Below are positions 31,519 through 39,556 of a stretch of 64,000 nt of DNA, one piece after another. Every line of letters starts with the position of its first letter. The stretch's first letter is position 1. A program made the translations under genes and the position numbers. Origin of the DNA: Flaviaesturariibacter aridisoli (GTDB taxonomy: Bacteria; Bacteroidota; Bacteroidia; Chitinophagales; Chitinophagaceae); assembly GCF_004343705.1 (NCBI RefSeq), contig NZ_SKFH01000002.1, positions 186,001 to 250,000 on the forward strand. The letters run 5' to 3'. The notes under the pieces are model-generated. The model worked only from the letters and a program-made list of their open reading frames with translations, made no database searches and was not told the origin of the DNA.

Positions 31519-34020
31519 ATGAAAAAGCCGATCGAACCTCACGCCGGATTTCCGCAGACAGGCAAACCGAAGAAGCCCCGTACCCGCCGCAGCGTGCGCA
31601 TCTTCTGGAGCGTTTTCCTGGGCGGGCTCGGACTGTTCTTCCTCATCATCGTGCTGGCGCTCATGGGCGTTTTCGGCAGGATGCCTTCGCTGAAGCAACT
31701 GGAAAACCCGAGCCTGCTGCAATCATCCGAAGTATACGCCGCCGACGGCACGCTCATGGGCAAATACTACCGCGAGCGCGGCAACCGCAGCAACGTCAAC
31801 TACAGCGATATCTCCCCCCACGTGATCCACGCGCTGGTGGCCACTGAAGACGTGCGCTTCTACAGCCACTCGGGCATCGACTGGAAACGCACCGGCAGTG
31901 CCGTGGCGACCATGGGCTCCAGCGGTGGCGGTTCCACCGTCACCCAGCAGCTGGCCAAGCAACTGCTCGGGCAGGGCAACAAGAACGTCGCCCTCCGCGT
32001 CATCGAGAAGCTGAAGGAATACATCATCGCCGTGCGCCTCGAGCGCAACTTCACCAAGGAGGAGATCCTTGCCCTTTACCTCAATGCCGTTCCCTACGGC
32101 GACAACGTATACGGCATCCGCAACGCCGCGCGTACCTTCTTTTCGAAAGAGCCCGACCGGCTCGACCCCAACGAAGCCGCCGTGCTGGTGGGCATGCTCA
32201 AAGGCAACTCCATCTACAACCCGCGCACCCACATGGTGGCCGCCTTCAACCGGAAGAACGTCGTGCTGAGCCAGATGGAAAAAGCCGGCTACATGAAGCC
32301 CGCCGAGGCCGCTGCGCTCAAATCAACCCCCATCACGCTGCACTACCAGAAGCTCGATGAAAACACCGGCTACGCCCCTTACTTCCGCGAAGTGCTCAAA
32401 GACGAACTGAAAGACGCCCTCAAAGACCTGAAGAACGCCGAAGGCGACCCCTACGATATTTACGATGATGGACTGAAGGTGTACACGACCATCAACACCA
32501 AGATGCAGCAGTATGCCGAAGAGGCCGTATCGAGCCAGATGCCGATGCTCCAGCGCACCCTCAACAGCCAGAGCAATATCCGCAACGGCTCGGTGTGGAA
32601 GGGCCACGACAACGTACTTGACGCCGCCATGAAAGCCTCCGAGCGCTGGCGCAACCTGAAGGACGAAGGCCTCACGGAAGACCAGATCCGCGCCGCCTTC
32701 AAGCAGGCGGTGCCGATGAAAGTATTCGCCTGGAACATGAAGCGCGAGAAGGACACCGTGATGACGCCCATCGACTCCATCAAGTACCACCGCCAGATGA
32801 TGCAGACCGCATTCATGGTGATGGACCCCATCACGGGTGAGGTAAAAGCCTGGGTGGGCGGCATTTCCTTCAAGACCTGGAAGTACGACCACGCCAACAT
32901 CGAAACGAAGCGGCAGGTAGGTTCTTCCATCAAGCCCTTCCTGTACGCCCAGGCGATGGAAGAGCGCGGCTTCACCCCCGAAACACCGGTGGAAGACGTG
33001 CAGCAAAGCTTCGGCAAAGACCAGAAGGTGCCCGCCACTTCCAAGAGCTGCAGCGGCCGCACGATGTCGATGGCCTCGGCCCTCGCCTGGTCGAAGAACT
33101 GCGCCACCGCTTACATCATGAAGCAGGTGGGCCCCGAGCAGTTCGCCTCCTTCCTTTCGGAGAAGATCCACATCCCCACGAAAGTGGAGCCCTTCCCCTC
33201 CATCGCCCTCGGCTCCTGCGACCTGTCGCTCTACGAAATGATGTGGGGCTATACCGTATTTCCCGGGCACGGCTACAGCACGAAGCCGAAGCTCATCACC
33301 CGCATCGAAGACCGCAACGGAAACGTGATCAAGCGCATCGACATGACCGCCGACCGCAAGGAATCGATCAGCGAAGTGACGGCCTACAACATGACCCGCC
33401 TGATGGAAGGACCGGTAACCAAAGGCACTGCCGCCGGCCTCATGCAGGCCCTCGGCGCAGCCGAGATGGGCGGCAAGACCGGTACCACCAACGACAACGC
33501 CGACGCCTGGTTCATGGGCTACACGCCCCAGCTGGTGGCCGGTGTATGGGTGGGCTGCGACGACCGCTTTATCCGCATCGAAAGCGCGCAGGGCTTCGGC
33601 GGTACCGCCGCGCGTCCCATCTGGCAGAACTTCTTCCAGAAAGTATACAACGACGCTTCCCTGGGCATTGAAAAGTCGCGCACCTTCGACAAGCCCGCCG
33701 ACATGGACAACTCGGCCTACCAGGGCGACGTGGAAAGCATCATTCCCGACTCGCTGGAAAACGCCGAGGGCCAGGACATGGGCGCCGGCTCCGCGCAGGA
33801 TTACCAGCTCGATACGAGCAGCGAATACATCCCGCCGGAATCGCAGAAGCCCGTCGACGATGCGCCGCCCGCCGACCGACCGAAGCGCGACTCCGGCAAG
33901 ACCGTTGCCCCCAAGATCGGCGAGGCCGCCCCGCCGCAGGAAGAAAAGAAAGGGATCTTCCGCAGGATCTTCGGCGGGAAGAAGAACAAGGATAAAGACA
34001 AGCCGGAAAATGAATATTAG
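31519..34020 (+). CDS. class A penicillin-binding protein (PBP1A-type)
   Basis: 833 residues. A bifunctional peptidoglycan glycosyltransferase/transpeptidase anchored in the inner membrane (helix about 31-52). The GT51 domain has the catalytic glutamate in EDVRFYSHSGID (Glu110) and GGSTVTQQLAKQL (137-149). The transpeptidase domain has SSIK (469-472), SKN (525-527) and KTGTT (653-657). The C-terminus ends in a low-complexity acidic/proline region and a basic FRRIFGGKKNKDKDK tail. It follows porW by 155 bp, after a terminator. Terminator hairpin at 34022-34050. Confidence 0.96.
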   Translation: MKKPIEPHAGFPQTGKPKKPRTRRSVRIFWSVFLGGLGLFFLIIVLALMGVFGRMPSLKQLENPSLLQSSEVYAADGTLMGKYYRERGNRSNVNYSDISPHVIHALVATEDVRFYSHSGIDWKRTGSAVATMGSSGGGSTVTQQLAKQLLGQGNKNVALRVIEKLKEYIIAVRLERNFTKEEILALYLNAVPYGDNVYGIRNAARTFFSKEPDRLDPNEAAVLVGMLKGNSIYNPRTHMVAAFNRKNVVLSQMEKAGYMKPAEAAALKSTPITLHYQKLDENTGYAPYFREVLKDELKDALKDLKNAEGDPYDIYDDGLKVYTTINTKMQQYAEEAVSSQMPMLQRTLNSQSNIRNGSVWKGHDNVLDAAMKASERWRNLKDEGLTEDQIRAAFKQAVPMKVFAWNMKREKDTVMTPIDSIKYHRQMMQTAFMVMDPITGEVKAWVGGISFKTWKYDHANIETKRQVGSSIKPFLYAQAMEERGFTPETPVEDVQQSFGKDQKVPATSKSCSGRTMSMASALAWSKNCATAYIMKQVGPEQFASFLSEKIHIPTKVEPFPSIALGSCDLSLYEMMWGYTVFPGHGYSTKPKLITRIEDRNGNVIKRIDMTADRKESISEVTAYNMTRLMEGPVTKGTAAGLMQALGAAEMGGKTGTTNDNADAWFMGYTPQLVAGVWVGCDDRFIRIESAQGFGGTAARPIWQNFFQKVYNDASLGIEKSRTFDKPADMDNSAYQGDVESIIPDSLENAEGQDMGAGSAQDYQLDTSSEYIPPESQKPVDDAPPADRPKRDSGKTVAPKIGEAAPPQEEKKGIFRRIFGGKKNKDKDKPENEY

Positions 34021-34021
34021 C

Positions 34022-34050
34022 CTTTGCGCCTCCCGATGGGAGGCGCAAAC
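34022..34050 (+). terminator. hairpin terminator after the penicillin-binding protein gene
   Basis: TTTGCGCCTCCC-GAT-GGGAGGCGCAAA directly after the stop codon; only a weak T run follows. Confidence 0.65.
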
Positions 34051-34209
34051 GTTTGGGGGGGGCGAAGCGGTGGTATCCTGTACACTTTTTTTGAACGAGG
34101 AGATTGAAAAAGTAACAGCCTCTAGGTTAGCGTGTTGTATCTCTCCTACTTTCATTTCAACACTTTTCTACTTGCTGTCACTTCCCCTGTAACAGAGATT
34201 AATTAGGGT

Positions 34210-34239
34210 TAAAAAAGCCTCCTATACGGAGGCTTTTTC
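34210..34239. terminator. intrinsic terminator of the 34241-35161 gene
   Basis: AAAGCCTCC / GGAGGCTTT stem with flanking A and T runs, immediately beyond the minus-strand gene. Confidence 0.85.
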
Positions 34240-34240
34240 A

Positions 34241-35161
34241 TTAATCAGTCTTAACTATTTGTAGCCAATAATTGTCGTCCTCGATTTTTTGGACCTGTAG
34301 CACCTTGACCCTAGTTCCCTTCGGCACCGTTCCTTCGATTTCGCCTAACTTCCAAAGAACCTCAGTGATCTTCCTTGGCAACGCATCTCGTTCGAAAACA
34401 TCGCTGATTGCTTTTAATTCCATTCCAGGTGTGGGTGTGTTAGTAAAAAAGAAGTTCTTGGTTGTCCAAGAGCCATTAATAATCTGTCCGCAATACACCC
34501 ATGTACCTGTTTGACTTTCAGTAGAGTCACCGCTTGTAGGCAATACCAAGCCGGATACTGAAGATTGTTGAGCTGAAGGCGCCCCTTCTGCGTTCACTTT
34601 CAAGAACACTGCGAGTGCGGTATCCTTGCTTAAAGCTTGGTACTGAGTCACTGCATCTGTTACAGTCCGGGCACCTTCCAAATCTTCTACTACCTCATTA
34701 TGTTCCGCTGCAGAAACACCGTACAAGGGTCGTTCTGGGCAAAGCACAGAAAAAAACGAAGCGCTTTTTGGCCGCGAAGTCTGAACGACTCCTGATTTGT
34801 TTTTACTGGAAAGGTTCGCTGCAATTCCTGTGGCTCCGGCCACAGAAGTATACAGGACGGCTGTATTAATAACAAGAACCAGAACATGCTGCGGCATCGT
34901 AGTACCCATCTCACGCTTAGCATTAAACGCAATTACTACTAGTGCAGCCAAGGATAAAACTATGAGATGACACCAGATCGAAGGCAGATCTTTACCCACT
35001 GCATTTGCATATAGGTTCGTTACAATTCCGTAGATCATTGTCAGAACAGCCGCAGCCCCCGCTACTGTCCCTAGCGACTGTAGAGTCTGGTATTGCGTTG
35101 GGTTGTCTGCAGGTGGCGGAGCGGAGCTTACCGTTGGCGGTGGAGTTGTTACATTTTCCAT
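34241..35161 (-). CDS. AT-richer membrane protein with SH3-like C-terminus, unknown function
   Basis: 306 residues. A Pro/Thr-rich cytoplasmic start (1-25) is followed by three hydrophobic segments (about 29-52, 63-79 and 92-114), a polar middle region and a C-terminal SH3b-like stretch (GTVPKGTRVKVLQVQKIEDD, then WLQIVKTD). By eye the gene and its flanks are clearly lower in G+C than neighbouring genes, with more A/T-ending codons, which suggests recent acquisition. I do not recognise a family. It is followed on the same strand by its terminator and preceded by the carboxypeptidase-regulatory-like gene at 35196. Confidence 0.75.
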   Translation of the reverse strand: MENVTTPPPTVSSAPPPADNPTQYQTLQSLGTVAGAAAVLTMIYGIVTNLYANAVGKDLPSIWCHLIVLSLAALVVIAFNAKREMGTTMPQHVLVLVINTAVLYTSVAGATGIAANLSSKNKSGVVQTSRPKSASFFSVLCPERPLYGVSAAEHNEVVEDLEGARTVTDAVTQYQALSKDTALAVFLKVNAEGAPSAQQSSVSGLVLPTSGDSTESQTGTWVYCGQIINGSWTTKNFFFTNTPTPGMELKAISDVFERDALPRKITEVLWKLGEIEGTVPKGTRVKVLQVQKIEDDNYWLQIVKTD

Positions 35162-35195
35162 ATTTGTAGTTTTTAGTAATTCATTGATCGTTTGT

Positions 35196-36089
35196 TTACA
35201 GGGTTATCTTCAGGCTTCGCACCTTCCCCACCTTCACCTCCACCCCTTCCACCATCCTTTCTCCATATCCCTGCTTCCCGATTTTCACTGTATGCGTACC
35301 GGGTTCAATATCCTTGAGCGTAAAGCGGCCTTGCGCATCCGTTTCTACTTCCAGGCTACCGAGTATCAGCTTTGCGCCGGCGATGGGGGCGTCGGTGCGG
35401 GCGTCGCGCACCTGCACGCGAAGGGCCGTGCCGCGGGTGGCCGCATCCACGATCGTGCGGCTGCGCTGGTAGCCGGCGTAGAAGTCGGGGTGGCTTGTTT
35501 TGAAGGGCACCATCAGCTTGTCAAGTTGCTTACGGGCGAAGTCGTTGAGCGCCTCGAGCCGGGCTTCGGCCTTCGCCTCCAGCTGGCGACGCTGCGCCTG
35601 TGTTTTGCGCGGCGCCGGGATGGCTTTTTCAAAGGTCTTGATGGCTGTGTCGAACGCATCCAGCAGGTCGCTGCTGATGCCGTAATCGGCCAGGTTGGCC
35701 AGGCGCGTGCGGGCCGCTTCCAGCACGGCGCGGCTCGCTGGCGCCAGGTCGGCTTCACGGATCGCTTTTAGCTTCGACTCGGTCACGTGCATTTGCTGCT
35801 CCAGTACCGGATCCTTCTTTCCATTTGCCCATGCGGCCACCGCCGACGCCACCTGCAGGTGAAAGGTATGTACCGTCTTCCGGTTGCCGGCCTTCGTGAG
35901 GGAATCGCCGCCCCCGCTGCCAGCCAGTTCGTCGCGTACCTCCGCCAGCTGCTGTTGCATCAACCGGTACTCACCCGTTGCCTCCAACAGCCTGGCCACA
36001 GTCCGGATGGTAGCTTCAGTTGCTTTCAGGAACTCATAAGTGACGCCGTGCGTTTTGACCTGGGCCAATTCATCTTTGTTCATAAACAT
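35196..36089 (-). CDS. helical-domain protein with C-terminal carboxypeptidase-regulatory-like domain
   Basis: 297 residues, no signal peptide. Residues about 1-205 are predicted all alpha-helical; about 215-297 form an Ig-like carboxypeptidase-regulatory domain (VRDARTDAPIAGAKLILGSL, EVETDAQGRFTLKDIEPGTH). The helical domain is similar by eye to the 59156-59833 protein: SLTKAG vs GLTQAK, LADYGISSDLLDAF vs LAPFKISMGDVAAL, HPDFYAGYQRSRTIVD vs QPEFQDEYFIARRITD. A 21-bp tandem array lies 150 bp upstream of the start. A second ATG at 36083 is possible. Function unknown; the Ig-like domain is usually extracellular, yet no export signal is visible. Confidence 0.75.
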   Translation of the reverse strand: MFMNKDELAQVKTHGVTYEFLKATEATIRTVARLLEATGEYRLMQQQLAEVRDELAGSGGGDSLTKAGNRKTVHTFHLQVASAVAAWANGKKDPVLEQQMHVTESKLKAIREADLAPASRAVLEAARTRLANLADYGISSDLLDAFDTAIKTFEKAIPAPRKTQAQRRQLEAKAEARLEALNDFARKQLDKLMVPFKTSHPDFYAGYQRSRTIVDAATRGTALRVQVRDARTDAPIAGAKLILGSLEVETDAQGRFTLKDIEPGTHTVKIGKQGYGERMVEGVEVKVGKVRSLKITL

Positions 36090-36239
36090 TGCTTTTATTG
36101 TTTAATAAATGAGAGACACAGTCAGTTGGTGCGGGCACAGGTTGGCGTGGTGTTTTCAAGGGTGTTGGTGTCGATACGGCTCATTTTCAACCGGTTGCAT
36201 TCGCCTCCGGCGATGGGATCATTCGTTCCGATGCACCGG

Positions 36240-36440
36240 GCTGCCATTCCTGCAGTCCATTTGTTCATTCTGGTGCACGGCATTGCCATTCCTGCAGTCC
36301 GTCTGCTCCTTCCGCTGCACCGTGTGCTCATTCCTGTCCACCGTCCGGTCATTCCGGTTCACCGTCCGGTCATTCTGCTGTTCCATCCGGTCATTCCGGC
36401 GCGCGGAGCAATTATTCCTGCGTTCGGTGTGCTTCTTCTT
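36240..36440. repeat. 21-bp tandem array, 9-10 units
   Basis: CATTCC or a close variant at 36245, 36266, 36287, 36308, 36329, 36350, 36371, 36392 and 36413: exactly 21 bp. The best units read CACCGTCCGGTCATTCCGGT. Frames on both strands are open through it and give 7-residue repeats, but no convincing protein. The remainder of the 36090-36668 gap shows only AT-rich leader sequence. Confidence 0.9.
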
Positions 36441-36668
36441 TTGAAACGCACACAGATTGCTTCCTATAAAAAAATCGTTTGGAGCATCCGCGCCGGCATT
36501 CAGAACAAAGCCAACCATCTTCGGGCGGGATGCAAAGGGGTATTCAGCAGAGGTTAGATCCTTCTGCGACAGGTTTTGTTGGCTTCTTTAAAATTAAGGT
36601 AAATACTGACACTCCAAAGCAGCGCTTTCGCTCTTTTTTTCGTCTTGATTACAGAGAAACACCCCCGC

Positions 36669-37049
36669 ATGAAACGCAGCACATTTTTACTTCACCGGCA
36701 CAACGAACACTGGCGCGAACGGCTCCGGCAGTTGCTGCAAGACCTGCTCCCGGCAGCTACGCGCGAGGTGCTCCTTTCCGGCCGCGTGTGCAACTCCGAC
36801 GGCGACCCGGTGGCATTCGCCCGCGTAGAAGCAGGTGGCACGCCCTACCATACCGAGGCCAACGCGGCCGGCTGTTTCGCCCTCCACGTGCCCGAGGTGC
36901 AGTTCCGGAATCCTTTTTCGTTATTCGTCTATGCCGATGGCTTTGCCCGTTTCGAGCAGCGCATCGAGGCCGCTCCCGGCGAAGCGCTCGAATGCGTGCT
37001 CACGCCCGGCACACAGGCTAAGGTGGTCCGCCTCGGCGCCGCCCGCTGA
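36669..37049 (+). CDS. stand-alone carboxypeptidase-regulatory-like domain protein
   Basis: 126 residues, no signal peptide. A short basic helical start (MKRSTFLLHRHNEHWRERLR) leads into one Ig-like domain (LLSGRVCNSDGDPVAFARVE, YHTEANAAGCFALHVPEV, LFVYADGFARFEQRIE). The ATG at 36669 is chosen as the first before the conserved part; an upstream ATG at 36645 adds eight residues. It is divergent from the 35196 gene, whose C-terminus has the same type of domain, and lies beyond the 21-bp array. Function unknown. Confidence 0.7.
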   Translation: MKRSTFLLHRHNEHWRERLRQLLQDLLPAATREVLLSGRVCNSDGDPVAFARVEAGGTPYHTEANAAGCFALHVPEVQFRNPFSLFVYADGFARFEQRIEAAPGEALECVLTPGTQAKVVRLGAAR

Positions 37050-37064
37050 TCCTTTCCATCCCCT

Positions 37065-37769
37065 TTATTGCTCGTACAGCGGCAGCGTACGCTCCTGCAC
37101 CAGGATCGTATCGCCGGCCTGCAACGTTACCGCCACCGCGGGGTCAAAACGGCCCCAGGCATTGATCAGTCTGCGGCCGCAGCCGTTGCTATTGATCGCA
37201 AGCATCATCGTGGGCACGTGGAGCGCGGGGCCTGCCACTTCGAGGGGGAACACATCGCGGTACTTGCAGTAGGAATTGGAGAAGCTGGATACCGGCATCG
37301 CGTAGCAGGCCGAGTCGGAATGATCGAGCGTCACACGGCGCAGGAGCTGCCCGCAGCGGTCGTCGGGGCTGTTGTAAGAATAGGCGCTGCTGTCGCGGGC
37401 CGCCAGCAACAACCGCTCGGGGGTGTGCCGGATGTCGACGGTTACGGGGGCCTGCCCCTCGAAGAAGATCGTACCCTCCAGGTTATTGATGGTCACTTTG
37501 TAGGTAAAGGGCATCGTGGCAGTGCCGGCCCCGGGCAGAAAGCCCATGCTGGGATCGAGGTTGCCCGCAGTATAGCGGCGTCCATAAGGCCCGGTGACGC
37601 TTGTGTCGGTGATCACACTGCCCGCCACGTACATCCTGAGCGGGCCTACGCTCATGGCCCCGTTGGACTGGTAGGTGCCGTCGAGGTTGCCGGAGTTGCT
37701 CTTTTTGCAGGCAAACTGTACCCCGGCGATCAACAACAGGGTCAGTGCAGGAATACCGAACTTTCTCAT
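37065..37769 (-). CDS. lipoprotein of unknown function
   Basis: 234 residues with a lipoprotein signal peptide; the lipobox is GVQFAC with the lipidated Cys at about residue 21, followed by KKSNSGN, a charged start typical of Bacteroidota surface lipoproteins. The mature chain is predicted beta-rich with several cysteines (for example CGQLLRR, DSACYAMP, NSYCKYRD) that could form disulfides. No family recognised. Convergent with the 36669 gene (15 bp apart). Confidence 0.75.
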   Translation of the reverse strand: MRKFGIPALTLLLIAGVQFACKKSNSGNLDGTYQSNGAMSVGPLRMYVAGSVITDTSVTGPYGRRYTAGNLDPSMGFLPGAGTATMPFTYKVTINNLEGTIFFEGQAPVTVDIRHTPERLLLAARDSSAYSYNSPDDRCGQLLRRVTLDHSDSACYAMPVSSFSNSYCKYRDVFPLEVAGPALHVPTMMLAINSNGCGRRLINAWGRFDPAVAVTLQAGDTILVQERTLPLYEQ

Positions 37770-37984
37770 GCGTCAGCAATTTGGGGCAAAATACGGGATG
37801 AGGTGAAAAGGCCGGGGGTGAAAAACTCGGTAGGCAGCGGCAGTGATCGTTCGCAGCGGTTGCCGGGAGGAACTTCGTCGGAAACCTGCGACGATTCATC
37901 CCCGTATTTCTCCAACTGGCCCGCTTTGGCGAAAGGGGCTGCAACGGAACGGGCGTTGCGCTTGTCAGAGAGGAAATGCTGATT

Positions 37985-38563
37985 ATGAAAAAGGCCCTTC
38001 TCCCCTTCCTCCTCTTTGTGCTCGCATCCTGCACCAAAGACCGCGCTGCGGCGCCTGGCGAAGTAACGTTACCCGCTATGCGCATCATCGACCTGAATGA
38101 TGCGCAGGTACGCTACCAGCAGACCCGAACCGTGGACCTCAACGCCGATGGCGCTGCCGACCTGCTTTTCAAGCTCCAGCTCGTGGGCGACCCGCTCCTG
38201 CAGGTAGACAAGCACCAGTTCTGCGTACAGTCGGGCATCCAGCGCAACCTCCTGGTGAACGACCAGGATGAAACGACACCCTACGCTGCGTCCGCAACTA
38301 TCCCGCTGCAACAGGCCGGCTTCGAATGGTACGAGGTCACACAAACGATGCTGGCCGAAAAGGTGATCGGAACGTCGGACGGCTGGTGGGACGGGCTCTG
38401 GAAGACGGCACAGCACCGCTACCTGGCCGTGCAGGTGCAGCAAGGCACCAACCGCTATATGGGTTGGGTGGAGCTGTCCATCGACCAGGCGGGAGAAACG
38501 CTCACGCTGCACCGCGCAGCGCTGAATGTATCACCCAATGTGCCGATCGTGACGGGCTCCTGA
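37985..38563 (+). CDS. lipoprotein of unknown function
   Basis: 192 residues. The signal peptide MKKALLPFLLFVLASC ends in a lipobox with Cys16. The mature part begins TKDRAAAPGE and contains DLNADGAADLLFKLQLVGDP, a pattern like single VCBS/FG-GAP or integrin-type calcium-binding blades, then a beta-rich region ending in WVELSIDQAGETLTLHRAAL. The ATG at 37985 starts the signal peptide; one at 37976 is possible. Its TGA stop is the first unit of a 7-bp array. Confidence 0.75.
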   Translation: MKKALLPFLLFVLASCTKDRAAAPGEVTLPAMRIIDLNDAQVRYQQTRTVDLNADGAADLLFKLQLVGDPLLQVDKHQFCVQSGIQRNLLVNDQDETTPYAASATIPLQQAGFEWYEVTQTMLAEKVIGTSDGWWDGLWKTAQHRYLAVQVQQGTNRYMGWVELSIDQAGETLTLHRAALNVSPNVPIVTGS

Positions 38564-38605
38564 GTCGTGAATCGTCAGGCGTCAAGCGTCAAGCGTGAAT
38601 CGTGA
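38561..38605 (+). repeat. 7-bp stop-phased array starting at a stop codon (left arm)
   Basis: TGA/TCA at 38561, 38568, 38575, 38582, 38589, 38596 and 38603, exactly every 7 bp. The first triplet is the TGA stop of the lipoprotein gene. Confidence 0.92.
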
Positions 38606-38656
38606 AATTCCCATAACCGAAACTTCCTGAAAGGATCGGCGCTAACCTGCCATCAT

Positions 38657-38688
38657 AAAAAAACGGATGCTTCAGCATCCGTTTTTTT
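38657..38688. terminator. bidirectional terminator between lipoprotein gene and ispD
   Basis: AAAAAAACGGATGC-TTCA-GCATCCGTTTTTTT, perfect, centred between two inverted stop-phased arrays. Confidence 0.9.
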
Positions 38689-38705
38689 CTGTTGCGCATT
38701 GCGAT

Positions 38706-38750
38706 TGACGATTCACGCCCGACGCCTCACGCCTCACGCCTGACGATTCA
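38706..38750 (-). repeat. 7-bp stop-phased array ending at the ispD stop codon (right arm)
   Basis: TGA/TCA at 38706, 38713, 38727, 38734, 38741 and 38748 (CGA at 38720). The 38748 triplet is the ispD TGA stop. Confidence 0.92.
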
Positions 38751-39422
38751 CGCCTGCCGTTGCCGCAGGATCTCCGCCGCTACCAGTAGATCTACGGGTC
38801 GGGTGATCTTGAGGTTGTCCTCTTCACCTTCCACCAGCTGGATTTTGAGGCCGAAAGATTCCACCACGGTGGCTTCGTCGGTAAAGCGTTCCTTGTAGTC
38901 GATGTCGAAGGCGGGGCGGAGGATGCGGCTGTGAAAGGTCTGGGGTGTTTGCACCAGCACCACGCGGCTGCGCTCGATGGCTTCGTTGTCTTCGCTGCTC
39001 AGCAGGCGCACGCTGTCGCGGCAGGGCACCACCGGGATGGCGCTTCCGTTTTCCAGCGCTTTATCATGGCAACGATGGATCAGGTCTTTCGACAGGAGGC
39101 AGCGCACGCCGTCGTGTACGAACACGATGCCATCGCCGTCGATCAGCTGCAGGCCGTTGCGCACGGAATGGAAGCGGGTTTCACCGCCGGCGGTCACCCG
39201 TATGCGGCGGTAGTCGAAGTAAGCGTCGATGATCTCGCGGCCCATGTCGGTATGATCTTCGGGCAACACCAGCACGATCTCCAGGTCGTCGTAGGCTTCC
39301 AGGAATGTTTTAATGGTGTAATACAACACCGGCTTGTCGCCGAGCAGCAGGAACTGCTTCGGTGTGGAGGAGCCCATGCGGGTGCCGGTGCCACCGGCCA
39401 CGATGATCGCGTACTTCTTCAT
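38748..39422 (-). CDS. ispD: 2-C-methyl-D-erythritol 4-phosphate cytidylyltransferase
   Basis: 224 residues. Couples CTP to methylerythritol phosphate in the non-mevalonate isoprenoid pathway. The nucleotide-binding start IIVAGGTGTRMGSSTPKQFL (residues 6-25) is complete, and VFVHDGVRCLLS, VPCRDSVR and QTPQTFHSRILRPAF follow as expected. A -7-like TACCTTCG lies at 39431-39438, 8 bp before the ATG. The TGA stop belongs to a 7-bp stop-phased array. ispF is not adjacent. Confidence 0.95.
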   Translation of the reverse strand: MKKYAIIVAGGTGTRMGSSTPKQFLLLGDKPVLYYTIKTFLEAYDDLEIVLVLPEDHTDMGREIIDAYFDYRRIRVTAGGETRFHSVRNGLQLIDGDGIVFVHDGVRCLLSKDLIHRCHDKALENGSAIPVVPCRDSVRLLSSEDNEAIERSRVVLVQTPQTFHSRILRPAFDIDYKERFTDEATVVESFGLKIQLVEGEEDNLKITRPVDLLVAAEILRQRQA

Positions 39423-39430
39423 AGAGGGAG

Positions 39431-39438
39431 CGAAGGTA
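39431..39438 (-). promoter_or_regulatory. -7-like element for ispD
   Basis: Minus-strand TACCTTCG, one mismatch from TAnnTTTG; the transcript would start at or next to the ATG. Confidence 0.5.
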
Positions 39439-39449
39439 AAGAGAGTTTG

Positions 39450-39548
39450 TAGTTTGTAGTTTATAGTTTGTGGTTGCGTGGGGCGCGATTACCATGGCAA
39501 AGGCGCTGCCCTGCAGCGCCTTTGAGAACGATAAACTACAAACTTTAA
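39450..39548. repeat. 7-bp TAG-phased array and partial inverted arm around a hairpin
   Basis: TAG at 39450, 39457 and 39464 (unit TAGTTTR); a short inverted arm, AAACTACAAACTT, at about 39533-39545. A CAAAGGCGCTG / CAGCGCCTTTG hairpin lies at 39498-39523 between them. Confidence 0.75.
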
Positions 39549-39556
39549 TCAATTGA

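Noticed and set aside
36240-36440. CRISPR array (21-bp unit)
   Set aside because: No spacers separate the units, and the unit is too short.
36219-36518. 99-residue minus-strand frame with NDRTVNR-type 7-residue repeats
   Set aside because: The repeats follow directly from the 21-bp DNA period, and frames on the other strand show equally regular repeats, so there is no reason to favour a protein.
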